Positions 8,841 to 18,541 of a DNA stretch of 64,000 nucleotides are shown here, one piece after another. The first letter of the stretch is position 1. Each line of letters opens with the position of its first letter. The notes beneath the pieces were generated by a model that ran no database searches, was not told the DNA's origin, and saw only the letters and a list, made by a program, of their open reading frames with translations. The DNA comes from Halorussus salinisoli (lineage in GTDB: Archaea > Halobacteriota > Halobacteria > Halobacteriales > Haladaptataceae). The stretch covers positions 124,001 to 188,000 of the forward strand of contig SZNP01000004.1 of NCBI GenBank assembly GCA_005239435.1. Direction: 5' to 3'. Both the position numbers and the translations under genes were made by a program.

Positions 8841-11711
8841 TCATTCCGCGAGGTGGGGAGTAGTCGACTTGTCTGTTTCAGCTTCTCGAACAACAGTCGT
8901 GAGTTGTTCCATCGAGATCGCCTCGATCGTTTGTCGTACCCCTAGATCTGTGTAGAAGATGCTTGTTGTGACCGTCCGATCAGGGTACTGTGCCGATGCG
9001 ACGTGATAGTAGACACTGAGCTGTTTGCGGTACTCACTCTCAGCGTGGCGGCCACGGTCGGTCTTGTAGTCCACGATCTCAACTCGGTCAAAAGTGACAT
9101 GGACGAGGTCAACGATACCCGAAATCGTGATACGGCTCCCGTCGACCGTCACCGGCAGATAAGCGTCTTCTTCCACCAGTAACTCTCCATCGAGACTATC
9201 GATGAAACGCTGAATATGCCGTTCATCGTCGTTCTCCGGCGTAACGTCATCACCGAGCGCGTACGCTTCAGCGAAGTCATGCACTTTCGTCCCATAGTCG
9301 CTCCCCATCCCCTCTTCGACGTCCTCGAACACGTCATCCTGCATCAGCGTATGTGGCGTGTGTCCCGTCGGTCCCTCAGGGGTCGGGATGTCGACCTGAA
9401 GCTGAGCCTGTTCAGTTTCGTCCACAGTAACTTCGTCGGGGTCTGGAATCACCGACTCAACGTCGACGGGTAACTCGTCGATGAACGTGTTCGGGTCCTC
9501 CCCCGCTGTGAAGATAACATGGCTCTCGGCTCGCGTGATGGCGACGTACAGGAGCCGGCGTTCCTCGTCGTAGTCTCGCGGGAGGCATTTCCGAATCACG
9601 TCCGTTCGCCAGTTGTCGTAGACGTGAGACATGCCGTGGGCATCCTCGGCGTATTCTTTCCGCTGGCGAAGGCCGACTGGCTCATTGTAGGTGATGACGC
9701 CACCACTGCCGCCGGACGGGGGGAACCCACCACGGTTCATGTTCGCGAGCACGACGATGGGGTACTCCAGCCCCTTTGCGGAATGAATCGTCTGTACTGT
9801 CACCGAGTTTGCCCCCGCACTTGCGCTAACTTCGTGGGTACTCCCGGCTTCGATTCCACGCTCGATGAATCGGACGAGGTCTCCCCGCGTCATGGTCGTT
9901 GCGTCATGCACCGACTGAATCGTGTGTAGGACCACGTCGGCCGTTGCGCCGTTGTATCCGTATCGTTCGAACACGCGCCGTGCAATTCCGCCGTGTGTTT
10001 CCATCGTGGCCAGTTCGTCACGGAACTCGACCATATTTTCAGGATAGCTTTCCCGGTCGAGGATGTGATCTACTTCGTCGAGGGTGTACCCCGCTTCTTC
10101 GAGAACGACCGCCCAGCCCCGGTCCAGATCGTCTTCGAGGATTCTGAGCCACGCGAGCAGCAGCTTCGCCTGGTCGGTCCGGAACAACTCGATACCGCCC
10201 TCGTAGGCCATCGGAAGCCCGTACTCCTCGGCGATCTGGAGCAACTCGCGGCCGAAATCTCTCGTCCGCGTCAACACCGCGACGTCGCGATACTCCGCCG
10301 GGCGAAGGGTACCGTCTTCGTCCTCGACTTGGTAGTCGGTGCTTCCGACGATCTCCTGCACCTTCTCCACGATTGACTCGTGCTCCGCTTCGCTCTGGAT
10401 GGCTTCAATCGTTGTGTTCTCGTGGTCAGTGTTTGACCGGAGTGGCGTGATTCGACGTCGGGTCTCTTCGAGGTTGACGTTATCATTGTTAGCGGCCGGG
10501 ACCAGCAGGCCGTGTTCGGAGAAGTCCAGTATCTCCTGGGTCGACCGATAGTTCTCGACGAACTCGATGGTGTTCACCTCGTTGGTCTCGAAGGAGACGC
10601 GTTCTGCGTCCTCGTTCAATTGGGACGTGAACTCGTCTATTCGGTTCTCAAACTCAATGATGTTGTCGACGTCGGCGTACTGGAACCCGTAGATGCTCTG
10701 TTTCCAGTCGCCAACCACACAGAGGTTGTCCGTGTCGGCGAGGAGTAATGCAAGTTTGAACTGGATCTCGCTGGAGTCCTGGAACTCGTCGACCATCACA
10801 TACTCGAACGCTACCTCGTCGCGCAGTTCGTGGTTTTCACAGAGCAGGACGAACGCGAACAGTTGCAGGAATCCGAAGTTCAAATAGTTCCGTCGAAGCG
10901 CGAACGCGAGATACTCGTGGTAGACGTCGTGAACGAACTGCTTCAGTTCCGTTCGGTCCTCCTCGAATACGTCAGTGGCAAGCGTTCGGGGAACCTGCTT
11001 TCCGCTTCCACGAATGTCGGCTCTGTCGGGCGCGTCTGGGAGGTAACACTTGTTCTTTCCGTAGCGACTGAGCTTCGACCGTAGTCGGGACTGCTTGCTC
11101 CCGCCGTTCCGTGCTTCGTTCACCTCGTTGAACAACTGCTCGAACGCGTCGACGTCTCCATCGAGATGTTCTTTCCCGTCTCGGTACCAGCCGTCTGCGG
11201 TCGGGAATACACCCTTCGCAGTCAATTGTTCGACGAGATCAAGGAGCTCTCCGGGGTCGGAGATCGCCCGAAAGAGGTCGTCGTACTCGGGGTGGCCGTC
11301 GCTGAATCCGTCGATAAATTCCCTAAACAGTGCGCTTTCGACCAGTTCATCTTCGATGATTCGGGTCGAGCCGGTGATAGCATCGTCAATACCGAGGTAT
11401 GTCGGTGCAGCGTGGCCGTGTTCTTGCAGGATATCGTTGCACAGCGAGTGGAACGTTTGAATCGGCGCGTCGGCGAGCTCTCGCATGCCGTAGTGGCTTC
11501 GTCCAACGATGCGTTCTTTCATCTCGGTCGCCGCGTTGTTGGTGAACGTGACGAGCAGGACGTCGTCCGGTTCGATCCCGGGTTGCTCGACGATGTTGGC
11601 GTAGCGGCGGGTAATCGCGAACGTCTTGCCGGTCCCTGCGCCGGCGTCGACGAGATAGATGCCTTCGGTGCTGTCGATCAGTTCCCGTTGTTGGTCGTTA
11701 GGTTCAGTCAT
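8841..11711 (-). CDS. UvrD/RecB-type helicase with C-terminal PD-(D/E)XK nuclease (AddA-like)
   Basis: 956 residues. SF1A helicase motifs are in order: Walker A AGAGTGKT (23-30), motif Ia FTNNAA, motif II VMVDEFQDS, motif III VVGDWKQSIYGFQ, motif IV-like NYRST, motif V HSAKGLE, motif VI LLYVAITRA. The C-terminus has GIVDLVHV and IVDYKTDRG, the D...D-x-K core of a RecB/AddA nuclease. Its start overlaps the stop of the upstream AddB-like gene by 8 bp, so the two are co-translated. They would form a helicase-nuclease processing DNA ends, for recombination or degradation of foreign DNA. Confidence 0.9.
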   Translation of the reverse strand: MTEPNDQQRELIDSTEGIYLVDAGAGTGKTFAITRRYANIVEQPGIEPDDVLLVTFTNNAATEMKERIVGRSHYGMRELADAPIQTFHSLCNDILQEHGHAAPTYLGIDDAITGSTRIIEDELVESALFREFIDGFSDGHPEYDDLFRAISDPGELLDLVEQLTAKGVFPTADGWYRDGKEHLDGDVDAFEQLFNEVNEARNGGSKQSRLRSKLSRYGKNKCYLPDAPDRADIRGSGKQVPRTLATDVFEEDRTELKQFVHDVYHEYLAFALRRNYLNFGFLQLFAFVLLCENHELRDEVAFEYVMVDEFQDSSEIQFKLALLLADTDNLCVVGDWKQSIYGFQYADVDNIIEFENRIDEFTSQLNEDAERVSFETNEVNTIEFVENYRSTQEILDFSEHGLLVPAANNDNVNLEETRRRITPLRSNTDHENTTIEAIQSEAEHESIVEKVQEIVGSTDYQVEDEDGTLRPAEYRDVAVLTRTRDFGRELLQIAEEYGLPMAYEGGIELFRTDQAKLLLAWLRILEDDLDRGWAVVLEEAGYTLDEVDHILDRESYPENMVEFRDELATMETHGGIARRVFERYGYNGATADVVLHTIQSVHDATTMTRGDLVRFIERGIEAGSTHEVSASAGANSVTVQTIHSAKGLEYPIVVLANMNRGGFPPSGGSGGVITYNEPVGLRQRKEYAEDAHGMSHVYDNWRTDVIRKCLPRDYDEERRLLYVAITRAESHVIFTAGEDPNTFIDELPVDVESVIPDPDEVTVDETEQAQLQVDIPTPEGPTGHTPHTLMQDDVFEDVEEGMGSDYGTKVHDFAEAYALGDDVTPENDDERHIQRFIDSLDGELLVEEDAYLPVTVDGSRITISGIVDLVHVTFDRVEIVDYKTDRGRHAESEYRKQLSVYYHVASAQYPDRTVTTSIFYTDLGVRQTIEAISMEQLTTVVREAETDKSTTPHLAE

Positions 11712-14289
11712 TAGTTTCGAGAATCAGGTCGCGGTTGTCCACGTAGCGATAGTTCGGTTCGCAGCCGATCCCGTCGACGGGGAATCGTTCGTCCCCCCGT
11801 CGCCGCCGGTTCAGTTCTTCCAGACGGTCGTCGATGAACTGCTCGAATGCGTCGAGGTCTTCCCGGAAGTAGTTGCGACTTCGATCCCGCATCAACTGGC
11901 GCATTAGTTGCTTGCATCCCGACGTGACGTACTTGTAGTCGCCCACGCACTCTTTCATTCGAGTCGTCAACTGCTGGCCGAATGGCGACTCGATGAGTTC
12001 GTCGCTGTCGCCCGTGTCCGGCATCGATACCGCTTCGAAGACCGCTCGGTAGTCGTCGTACTCGACCTTTCCAAGCGTCTTCCGGCAGTTCCCGGACCCG
12101 TCTTCCCGGAGTTCCTCGAACAGTTCCTGCGACCGGGCGTGACGTTCGAACGATGTTGGGTGGTAGGTAACCGTCGTGAGTGTGTCGTCGAGATTGGCGT
12201 CGCCAGTGACAACGTCGTCGAGCGTCTCGAGGAAGTGGAAGAACGTGAACTCCAGTTTTTCACTCGGTCGTTGGGTCCGCCAGTGAGTGAGGTATAAGAG
12301 CGCTTGGAAGTTCGGCGAGTCGCTCGGCGGGTCGACGGCCGAGTTCTTTACCACCTGCGACGCTCGCTTTCGGCTGCCGCTCTTGTGGTCGATAAGCCGA
12401 GTCGGCTCGTGAATCAGGTCGATCTTCCCCTTGAGTCCCAAGTCGTCGTTCTCGAACCAACGCTCGGTAATCGGAGACTCGATCGGCCGGTCGAAGTGGT
12501 CGGCGAACGTATTTCGTCCCCAGCCGCTGTCCGCAGTGAGGAACTCCCCGTTTTCGGGTGTGTTCTCGGCGAGGAACGCCATGATGTTCTGCAGTCCAAC
12601 CCTGTACTTTGTCCGGCGCGTTTTCTGATCGACCGACCGAACGAAGGGTCTAGTCTCGTCGAGGATGAGGTCGATGACCTCGTCGATCACGTCCTCGTCC
12701 ACGGCATCAGGATGAGCGACGTAGAATTCGGCAAAGTCGTGGAACAGATTCCCCTCTTTAAAGTAGTCCTTGTCGGGGCTATCGACGAGACGACCAAAGA
12801 AGTGGTCGCGCGGGCAGTTGACGTACGTACTGAGGCTGGATTGACTGACTGTTTCGACCTCGGTGGGGGAGACGTCGACGGGCTCTTTCTCGAAGCCATC
12901 GCCTCGCGCTCGGGTTGTTTTCGAGTGAGTGACTGACTCGAGCTCGCTGAACCTCTCAAATTCCTCGTCGAGTAGCTCCTCGAAGTACAGACATGGGGTG
13001 ACTGGGGAGCCGCCGCTGGTGTCCTGCACGAGGTAGTACTGTTCAACGCCGCTCTGAAGGAGGAGCTGGAACTGCTGGACGTTCCTGACGTACTGGTCGT
13101 CTCGGTCGACCCACGGGCGACGCGGGGCGGAGTGTGTCCATCCCTCGTCGAGACCGACACAGAACACGACTGGTCGGTCGACGTACGCGGCCGATTTTGC
13201 GTCGGCGAGGAGGACGCCCTCGTTCTCACGGTCGACTGGAACCTCGTACGACTGGAGGTAGAACTCGAGTTGATTCACTGCTGCCTCTGTGACCGAGGTG
13301 TCATCGATTCCGAGCGCAATTAACTCGGCACGGAAGTCGTCCATGGACCGACCTATGCGTCGCTCGAACGCTGCGAGCGACTCCTCGAAGGTCCTTGCTT
13401 CGACGGAGTCACAAAACTCGCGGAGCCATTCGACTGCTTGTATGTCCAGGTCGTGCAGGCGCTTTTCGTCGTGTTCGACGTCGACCGTAACGCCGAGTTT
13501 ATTCAGAATTGGTTTGACGTCTCGCACGCGGGTATCGGTTCCTCGGTGTGCCACGCGAAGCAACTGGCTGAACGCTCGATGGTCTGAATCGTCGATGAAT
13601 CCTGGACCACCATAGAAGGGTATCCCGGTGGACTCGAATGCCGATTCCACTAGCGTGGAATACTCGCTTGTGCTATCGAGAACGACGGCGACATCACCTG
13701 CATTCTCTTCTGAGAGCACATCTACGAGCGTGTCGACGATAGCGAACGTCGAGTCGAAGATGTGGAACGGTGGGCACTCGAACTCGTCGTCGCTGAACGG
13801 ACTGAACGTGTCGTAGTCGTCCGGAAGTACCGACCGTTCGAGCGTCGTTAGCTGATCTTCGCCAACGACGGCAACGTCTTGAGCTTCCGGAACACGGTAT
13901 TCAGTAAGCTGACTAGACGTCGTTTCGAGGTCGTCCATATACTCGACTGCTGCTTCGGTCACGTCGTCGGCGTATGCACCGTACTCGAGGATGGAGTCGA
14001 TGCGGCCCTGATGTTCCCAACACTGGAGGATATTACCGATCGCGTAGGCGCTGCGCTTCCAATCGAGATCGGTACGGTCGACGAGTTCGAGGAACGCAGT
14101 CCGATCCTCGGCTTCCTCGCGTCGGCCGGCAGCGAGACGCCGTGGGGTGATTGCGAATGTCCCGAGGTGCGGTCTGTCGAGCCGGCGGTTGAGTGCGCTG
14201 GCAAGCGGTGCGTCGGGAACGAGGACAAGGTCGTATTCAGCGACCTGCTCGTATAGATTATCGAGAGGCGTTGCCCGGGGGATTGACAC
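11704..14289 (-). CDS. AddB-like subunit with PD-(D/E)XK nuclease domain
   Basis: 861 residues. The N-terminal half resembles an inactivated SF1 helicase (no Walker A), as in AddB. The C-terminal half is a RecB-family nuclease: LSTYVNCPRDHFF, GNLFHDFAEFY, GKIDLIHE and IDHKSGS. One cysteine (NCPRD) precedes the nuclease motifs and further cysteines near the C-terminus (ECVGDYK, SGCKQL) could serve an AddB-style iron-sulphur staple, though the spacing is not canonical. It is transcribed leftwards ahead of the AddA-like gene and diverges from the macro-domain gene at 14435. Confidence 0.8.
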   Translation of the reverse strand: MSIPRATPLDNLYEQVAEYDLVLVPDAPLASALNRRLDRPHLGTFAITPRRLAAGRREEAEDRTAFLELVDRTDLDWKRSAYAIGNILQCWEHQGRIDSILEYGAYADDVTEAAVEYMDDLETTSSQLTEYRVPEAQDVAVVGEDQLTTLERSVLPDDYDTFSPFSDDEFECPPFHIFDSTFAIVDTLVDVLSEENAGDVAVVLDSTSEYSTLVESAFESTGIPFYGGPGFIDDSDHRAFSQLLRVAHRGTDTRVRDVKPILNKLGVTVDVEHDEKRLHDLDIQAVEWLREFCDSVEARTFEESLAAFERRIGRSMDDFRAELIALGIDDTSVTEAAVNQLEFYLQSYEVPVDRENEGVLLADAKSAAYVDRPVVFCVGLDEGWTHSAPRRPWVDRDDQYVRNVQQFQLLLQSGVEQYYLVQDTSGGSPVTPCLYFEELLDEEFERFSELESVTHSKTTRARGDGFEKEPVDVSPTEVETVSQSSLSTYVNCPRDHFFGRLVDSPDKDYFKEGNLFHDFAEFYVAHPDAVDEDVIDEVIDLILDETRPFVRSVDQKTRRTKYRVGLQNIMAFLAENTPENGEFLTADSGWGRNTFADHFDRPIESPITERWFENDDLGLKGKIDLIHEPTRLIDHKSGSRKRASQVVKNSAVDPPSDSPNFQALLYLTHWRTQRPSEKLEFTFFHFLETLDDVVTGDANLDDTLTTVTYHPTSFERHARSQELFEELREDGSGNCRKTLGKVEYDDYRAVFEAVSMPDTGDSDELIESPFGQQLTTRMKECVGDYKYVTSGCKQLMRQLMRDRSRNYFREDLDAFEQFIDDRLEELNRRRRGDERFPVDGIGCEPNYRYVDNRDLILETND

Positions 14290-14434
14290 TTCTCGAATTG
14301 CCGATGCTGGATAGAAAAATCTACCGTAACGTTAAGAGTATTTTCAGAGATCATAGTGTGATAAGAAATTCGATATTTGATAGAAACCAATACAACTTAT
14401 TGTGATGTCGGTGGTTTCATCCGTTATTGTCAAT

Positions 14435-14938
14435 ATGGATTTCATTGTCATCGAGGGCGATATTGCAAGTCAACGGGCTGATGCGCTCGTAGCTGCATCG
14501 GATACGAGTCTCGCAATGAACGGCGGTACAGCGCGAGCACTCCGCGACGGCGGGGGCGAGGGCATCCACGAAGCGGCGGTCGAACGAGCACCGGTCGATC
14601 CCGGCGACGTTATCATTACAGACAGCTTCAATCTCCCAGCGGAGTACGTCGTCCATGCAGCAGCGAAACCAGCCACTGGTCATGCGACAGAAGAAACAGT
14701 TCGCGCTGCGACCAGAAACGCTCTTCAAACAGCCGAAGATCACAATTGCAGATCAATCGTCCTGCCGCTCCTCGGCTCTGGTGTCGGCGGTCTTGATACT
14801 GAGACGGTTGCAGATACTATGCTTAACGAAATCAACCGGTTTGCTTCGCCGACGTTGACAGACATCCGAATAATCGCGTACTCAGCTGACGATCGATTTC
14901 GGGTTCAGGAGCGCGCGGACCAACCAATGAATAGCTGA
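14435..14938 (+). CDS. Macro-domain (ADP-ribose-binding) protein
   Basis: About 167 residues from the ATG at 14435 (an upstream in-frame ATG at 14402 adds 11 residues). The macro fold signature is clear: GDIASQRADALVAASDTS, NGGTARAL, VVHAAAKP, TRNALQTAEDHNCRSIVLPL and LGSGVGGLD. The usual NAAN of MacroD proteins reads AASD, so binding may hold but hydrolase activity is uncertain. It lies head-to-head with the AddAB-like pair. Macro domains reverse or read ADP-ribosylation and often occur in conflict loci. Confidence 0.82.
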   Translation: MDFIVIEGDIASQRADALVAASDTSLAMNGGTARALRDGGGEGIHEAAVERAPVDPGDVIITDSFNLPAEYVVHAAAKPATGHATEETVRAATRNALQTAEDHNCRSIVLPLLGSGVGGLDTETVADTMLNEINRFASPTLTDIRIIAYSADDRFRVQERADQPMNS

Positions 14939-14964
14939 TTATCATCTTCCAATGCATGTCCTGT

Positions 14965-16878
14965 TCACCGATTCACTGACCGCGTTAGCGTGAACACGAA
15001 CAATGCGACAAAGAACGCTCCCACAAATCCTTCGACGACAGTGAGTATCCGGAGACCGAGCGGAGACGATGCGGGCGCTGTTCCGAGAAGGAACGTAATG
15101 AACGTCTGGGCGCTGAAGATGAGGTAGTCGGTGATTCCCACTTCTCCCTCGAATGCAGCGGCGTACGTAGCTCGGTACACCACTGCGAATACAACGATGA
15201 TGAAGGTTGATGAGTACACGACGCGTCGAGACAGTTCACCGTGCCCGGTCATCGCCCCGAGCAGCCAGTTGTAGACACCACGAGCGAGTCCTTGGAGGCG
15301 GCGCTTCACCGAATGGCCCGACCGCACTTGTGACAAGTGTCGTTTCCGTCTCCATCGCATCTCATGGCGGAAGAACCGCGACGCTGCCTCGTTGTCCCCC
15401 CTATTCGCGGCCTCAGTTCGCGCTTTCAAATAGGTCGTTTCCAAAACTTCCGGACGATCGACAGGAGAATCGGAAACGGCAGTGATAGATCGGCGGACCT
15501 GTTCCATCGAAGGATTGAGATCATGGAGTCGCCAGTCAGCTTCGTCAAGTTCGCGTCGGTAGTCCCCGAAATCAAACCCATCGAACGTTGTTCGTCGAAG
15601 ATTATACCACGACAAGAGGCTTCCCCGGGACGTCCCCTCGAACGACACATCACCGACCTCCGCGCCAGCCAGATCATACACGACCGACCCTTTTTTGGGC
15701 TGGGTCAACGCCCCTTCATGCAACTTTGACTCTCTGAGATCAAGCCACCTGACATCGGTGTTACCGTGGTTTGATTCTGGAGCAATACGGACTTCATCGC
15801 CGATTGTCACGCTTCGGAAGGTAACATAGCGTGGGGTTCGATTCGGTACAAATACTAGTGTCTCGAACGTTGTTGCCTCGAATTCCGCAGTCTCGTGAAA
15901 GGACGTACCCCGGAACTCGGCACGATCAAACGTAGTTCCGTCAAATCCGGCGGTCTCTTGGAACGTGGTCGAACTCACCAATAGCGTCTCTACAGTCGCG
16001 TCACGCAGGAACGTTCGGTCACCGAAGGTCGCAGCGTTCACCCTCGATTGGCCTTCAAGAGTCGCATCGTCCAAGTGAACCGGCCCGCCGATATGGGTGT
16101 CACCGATTGCGACTCCCTTTGACACGGTCAGGTCAACGGCCCACAACCCGTTCGACAGGATCGCCCGGTTCGCGGCCACTTGGCCTCCGATGTCCGCATT
16201 GTCAAGTCGAAGACGGGCACTGGTCTCAAGTTCGGTGAGATTGACGTCGCCGTCTGCATCAACGCGTTCGAGATCGAACCGATCAATCGTCGCCCCCCGG
16301 CAGGTGAGCGTCTGGTCGACATTGGCTTCTCGAAACCGGGCACTTCCCTCAATCACTGCGTCGGACAGGTCAAGCGCGTACAACTCCGCCTCGTCAAATA
16401 GAAGCGATGCCGCAAAGCGAGTGTCTTTCACATTAACCGCCCCATAGATCGTCGCTTCGGCGAAGGAGACGGTCGAATGAAACTCGCTCCCGGACAACCA
16501 GAGGGCGTGATCGATCGTGGTGTTCGACGCGTCAATCCGTCCCTCAAAGACGCTCTCACGGAGATCAATTGGAGCTCGGTGATCACCGTCAACTACGGTA
16601 AATCGGAGGGAAAGGGATGGGAATCTCGCACCGATAATCCTTGTTCTTTCAGGCTTCTCGGAATATTCGTCGGTTCCCGCCGCGCTGACTACTGTCATGA
16701 ATGTCGTCTCGTAATCAATCTCAGATCGTGCTCCGTGGTCAGCGGGAAGATGAAACGGGCAATAATTCGTTTTCGGATGAGCGTCGTGGGGGCATCGCCA
16801 TATGTCGGTCGACAAATCGTCAAACCGCTCTGTGGAGACTTCGTGCGTATACGTACATCGCTTCACCTCCTCAGTCAT
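14965..16878 (-). CDS. Pentapeptide-repeat membrane protein with C-terminal two-helix pore domain
   Basis: About 637 residues from the ATG at 16878 (a 19-residue extension to 16935 is possible). The N-terminus has a Cys/His cluster (RCTYTHE, WRCPHD, NYCPFHLP). Residues of about 70-430 carry many A(D/N/E)LxX-like pentapeptide repeats (for example FAEATIYGAVNVKDTRFAAS). A basic linker (RWRRKRHLSQ) leads to two hydrophobic helices flanking QTFITFLLGT, where an ion-channel pore loop would sit. The canonical K+ filter TVGYG is absent. It ends 27 bp from the convergent macro gene. It may gate ion flow in response to a signal sensed by the repeat solenoid. Confidence 0.75.
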   Translation of the reverse strand: MTEEVKRCTYTHEVSTERFDDLSTDIWRCPHDAHPKTNYCPFHLPADHGARSEIDYETTFMTVVSAAGTDEYSEKPERTRIIGARFPSLSLRFTVVDGDHRAPIDLRESVFEGRIDASNTTIDHALWLSGSEFHSTVSFAEATIYGAVNVKDTRFAASLLFDEAELYALDLSDAVIEGSARFREANVDQTLTCRGATIDRFDLERVDADGDVNLTELETSARLRLDNADIGGQVAANRAILSNGLWAVDLTVSKGVAIGDTHIGGPVHLDDATLEGQSRVNAATFGDRTFLRDATVETLLVSSTTFQETAGFDGTTFDRAEFRGTSFHETAEFEATTFETLVFVPNRTPRYVTFRSVTIGDEVRIAPESNHGNTDVRWLDLRESKLHEGALTQPKKGSVVYDLAGAEVGDVSFEGTSRGSLLSWYNLRRTTFDGFDFGDYRRELDEADWRLHDLNPSMEQVRRSITAVSDSPVDRPEVLETTYLKARTEAANRGDNEAASRFFRHEMRWRRKRHLSQVRSGHSVKRRLQGLARGVYNWLLGAMTGHGELSRRVVYSSTFIIVVFAVVYRATYAAAFEGEVGITDYLIFSAQTFITFLLGTAPASSPLGLRILTVVEGFVGAFFVALFVFTLTRSVNR

Positions 16879-17076
16879 GCGCAATCCATGTAATTCAAAT
16901 GGGATACGTATGTCGATTACAGCAGACGCTATCAACAGGCGTTAAACACATAGCCGGTTGCTGTGGGAATCCCAGTATAGATTCTAAAAAGTAGAGAAAC
17001 ATTATTTATACGTTATATATTAAGGTCCGGACGAACGGCCACAAACGGTCGTGATTAAACTGTACAACCCTCATCC

Positions 17077-17826
17077 ATGCGCGAACACTTCCCTATTGAC
17101 CGTATCGTTAACGCCGCACAACCTTCAGACGACATCGACTTTGGCGGTCCGGGTGTCGACGAATTAGCATCAACGCTCCGATGTTCCATCTGCGGAACGC
17201 CGAAAGCAGAAGCCGTCGATCTACCGGTTCGATATGCGAATCCGGTCTGTAGTGCGTGTGATGAGCTCGCCGTCAACGAGGATGGGAATGAACCATGGGA
17301 AGGATGGCCACCAGACGAGCGGCCGGATTCAGAACCCGGCGTCATCCAATTGGAGCCTGATTACGGGGAGAACCCTGTCTATATTGCTGGCGTGAAGTGC
17401 TGGCGGCGGTATCGTTTTGGCGGTTGGATCACCCGCCGTGACGCCTTCGATTGTGGCTCACTCGAAGAGTTTCGCGACCTGCACCGGCATAATGGCGTTG
17501 TAATATACGCGTTCAACACGTCACAACCCGCCGGTGTTGACGTTTCTCACTACCGCTGTAAACGAGCACTTCGCCGCCAAGACGCGATTAAGTCGCTGCT
17601 CAAGGACGCCCGTCACGTCGTCAAGACGGGGTCAACCGAACTTTCCACTGAGGATCTCAGGCAACGTGTCTCAGAACTCGACGTTACGGTACCTGACTGG
17701 GCAAAAGATTTGCACTGTACAGATTTGGAGGAGTACGCCAAAGGAGTGATGGTAGCCGCAGAGAGGTGCCTCGACGGACCTCCTGGTTTCGCTGAACTCT
17801 GCGAACGGTATTACAGCCGCTGCTGA
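17077..17826 (+). CDS. Zinc-ribbon hypothetical protein
   Basis: 249 residues. A zinc-ribbon of two CxxC pairs lies near the N-terminus (RCSICGTP, then VCSACDEL). The middle has an Arg/Trp-rich segment (KCWRRYRFGGWITRR) and the C-terminus is helical with further cysteines. No enzyme motif recognised. A TATA-like run (atttatacgttatatatta) at about 17003-17023 precedes it. Its 3' end is overlapped by a reading frame on the other strand, which I treat as doubtful. Function unknown. Confidence 0.6.
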   Translation: MREHFPIDRIVNAAQPSDDIDFGGPGVDELASTLRCSICGTPKAEAVDLPVRYANPVCSACDELAVNEDGNEPWEGWPPDERPDSEPGVIQLEPDYGENPVYIAGVKCWRRYRFGGWITRRDAFDCGSLEEFRDLHRHNGVVIYAFNTSQPAGVDVSHYRCKRALRRQDAIKSLLKDARHVVKTGSTELSTEDLRQRVSELDVTVPDWAKDLHCTDLEEYAKGVMVAAERCLDGPPGFAELCERYYSRC

Positions 17827-18024
17827 GGCCCTTGCAACAATAGACGATACAGACGTTATTGATCTCTTGGGTACGCAAAGTCCCCATCCGTGATCAGGGC
17901 AGGGACACGCAATGTGGACATCTACAGATTCGTACTCGTTGATCCAGTCGTGCGATTTCAGGCAAACCTTCAGATTTTCTGGACTGTGAATTCGGGCCCC
18001 GCAAGCATCACAGTAGCAAGCCAT
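17671..18024 (-). CDS. Possible small zinc-finger protein, overlapping its neighbour
   Basis: 117 residues by frame. Only the first ~55 look protein-like: ACYCDACGAR, LKVCLKSHDW, ACPCPDHGWG, a cysteine/histidine pattern of a zinc finger. The remainder runs antisense through the end of the 17077-17826 gene with poor codon use, so the gene may have lost its natural stop. Probably a degraded or very small zinc-finger gene. Confidence 0.35.
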   Translation of the reverse strand: MACYCDACGARIHSPENLKVCLKSHDWINEYESVDVHIACPCPDHGWGLCVPKRSITSVSSIVARASAAAVIPFAEFSETRRSVEAPLCGYHHSFGVLLQICTVQIFCPVRYRNVEF

Positions 18025-18053
18025 CGTTATCTATATTAAATTTAATTAGGGTT

Positions 18054-18275
18054 TCAGAGAACGCCAGACGACGTGAGTAAAACTGTCGCGACTATAATCA
18101 TTGAGACCACCATTCCGATTGCCAGGGGCTGGTTTTCCATCGCTTTCTGATGAATCGGCATCGCCTCGTACTCCTCATAGAAGGTATTGAGGTTCTCTTC
18201 GTCGTAGAAATACTTCGTCTTCAGTGCAAAACGCTCGGTCACGGCACAGCCAGTACAGACCGGTGTCTCTTCCAC
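18054..18275 (-). CDS. Small single-pass membrane protein with CxxC
   Basis: 73 residues starting at a GTG that directly abuts the TGA of the upstream zinc-ribbon ORF (TGAGTG). N-terminus VCTGCAV gives one CxxC; the C-terminus (LAIGMVVSMIIVATVLL) is one hydrophobic helix. The direct coupling suggests that the two peptides are made together. Function unknown. Confidence 0.5.
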   Translation of the reverse strand: MEETPVCTGCAVTERFALKTKYFYDEENLNTFYEEYEAMPIHQKAMENQPLAIGMVVSMIIVATVLLTSSGVL

Positions 18276-18392
18276 TCATTCCGTTTTGATGTGGCTTTCG
18301 CAGTTGATACTCCCACAGTTCGTACAGTAGGTGAACGTGGACGCGTCTTCGTCGCCGCACTGGACACAGAGGTAAATGCCATCTTCCGTCAC
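18276..18392 (-). CDS. Tiny zinc-ribbon protein (38 aa)
   Basis: From a GTG at 18392 it reads VTEDGIYLCVQCGDEDASTF, then YCTNCGSINCESHIKTE and stops. Two CxxC pairs plus Cys/His at the end form a plausible zinc ribbon. It is immediately followed by the membrane peptide gene with no gap. No ATG is available, so the start is uncertain. Both peptides may be fragments of a once larger zinc-ribbon membrane protein. Confidence 0.45.
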   Translation of the reverse strand: MTEDGIYLCVQCGDEDASTFTYCTNCGSINCESHIKTE

Positions 18393-18541
18393 CACCCGAG
18401 ATGGTCCTGCGGCGTAGTATTCGTACGGGTACGAATACTGTTGCAACCGTGTCGACTGCCGTATCTCGGGAAGATAGACCGGCGTGATAGATCGTACTGA
18501 GACGTCTGACTGATTCGGTTCGCAGGACTTGTTGTACGTGA

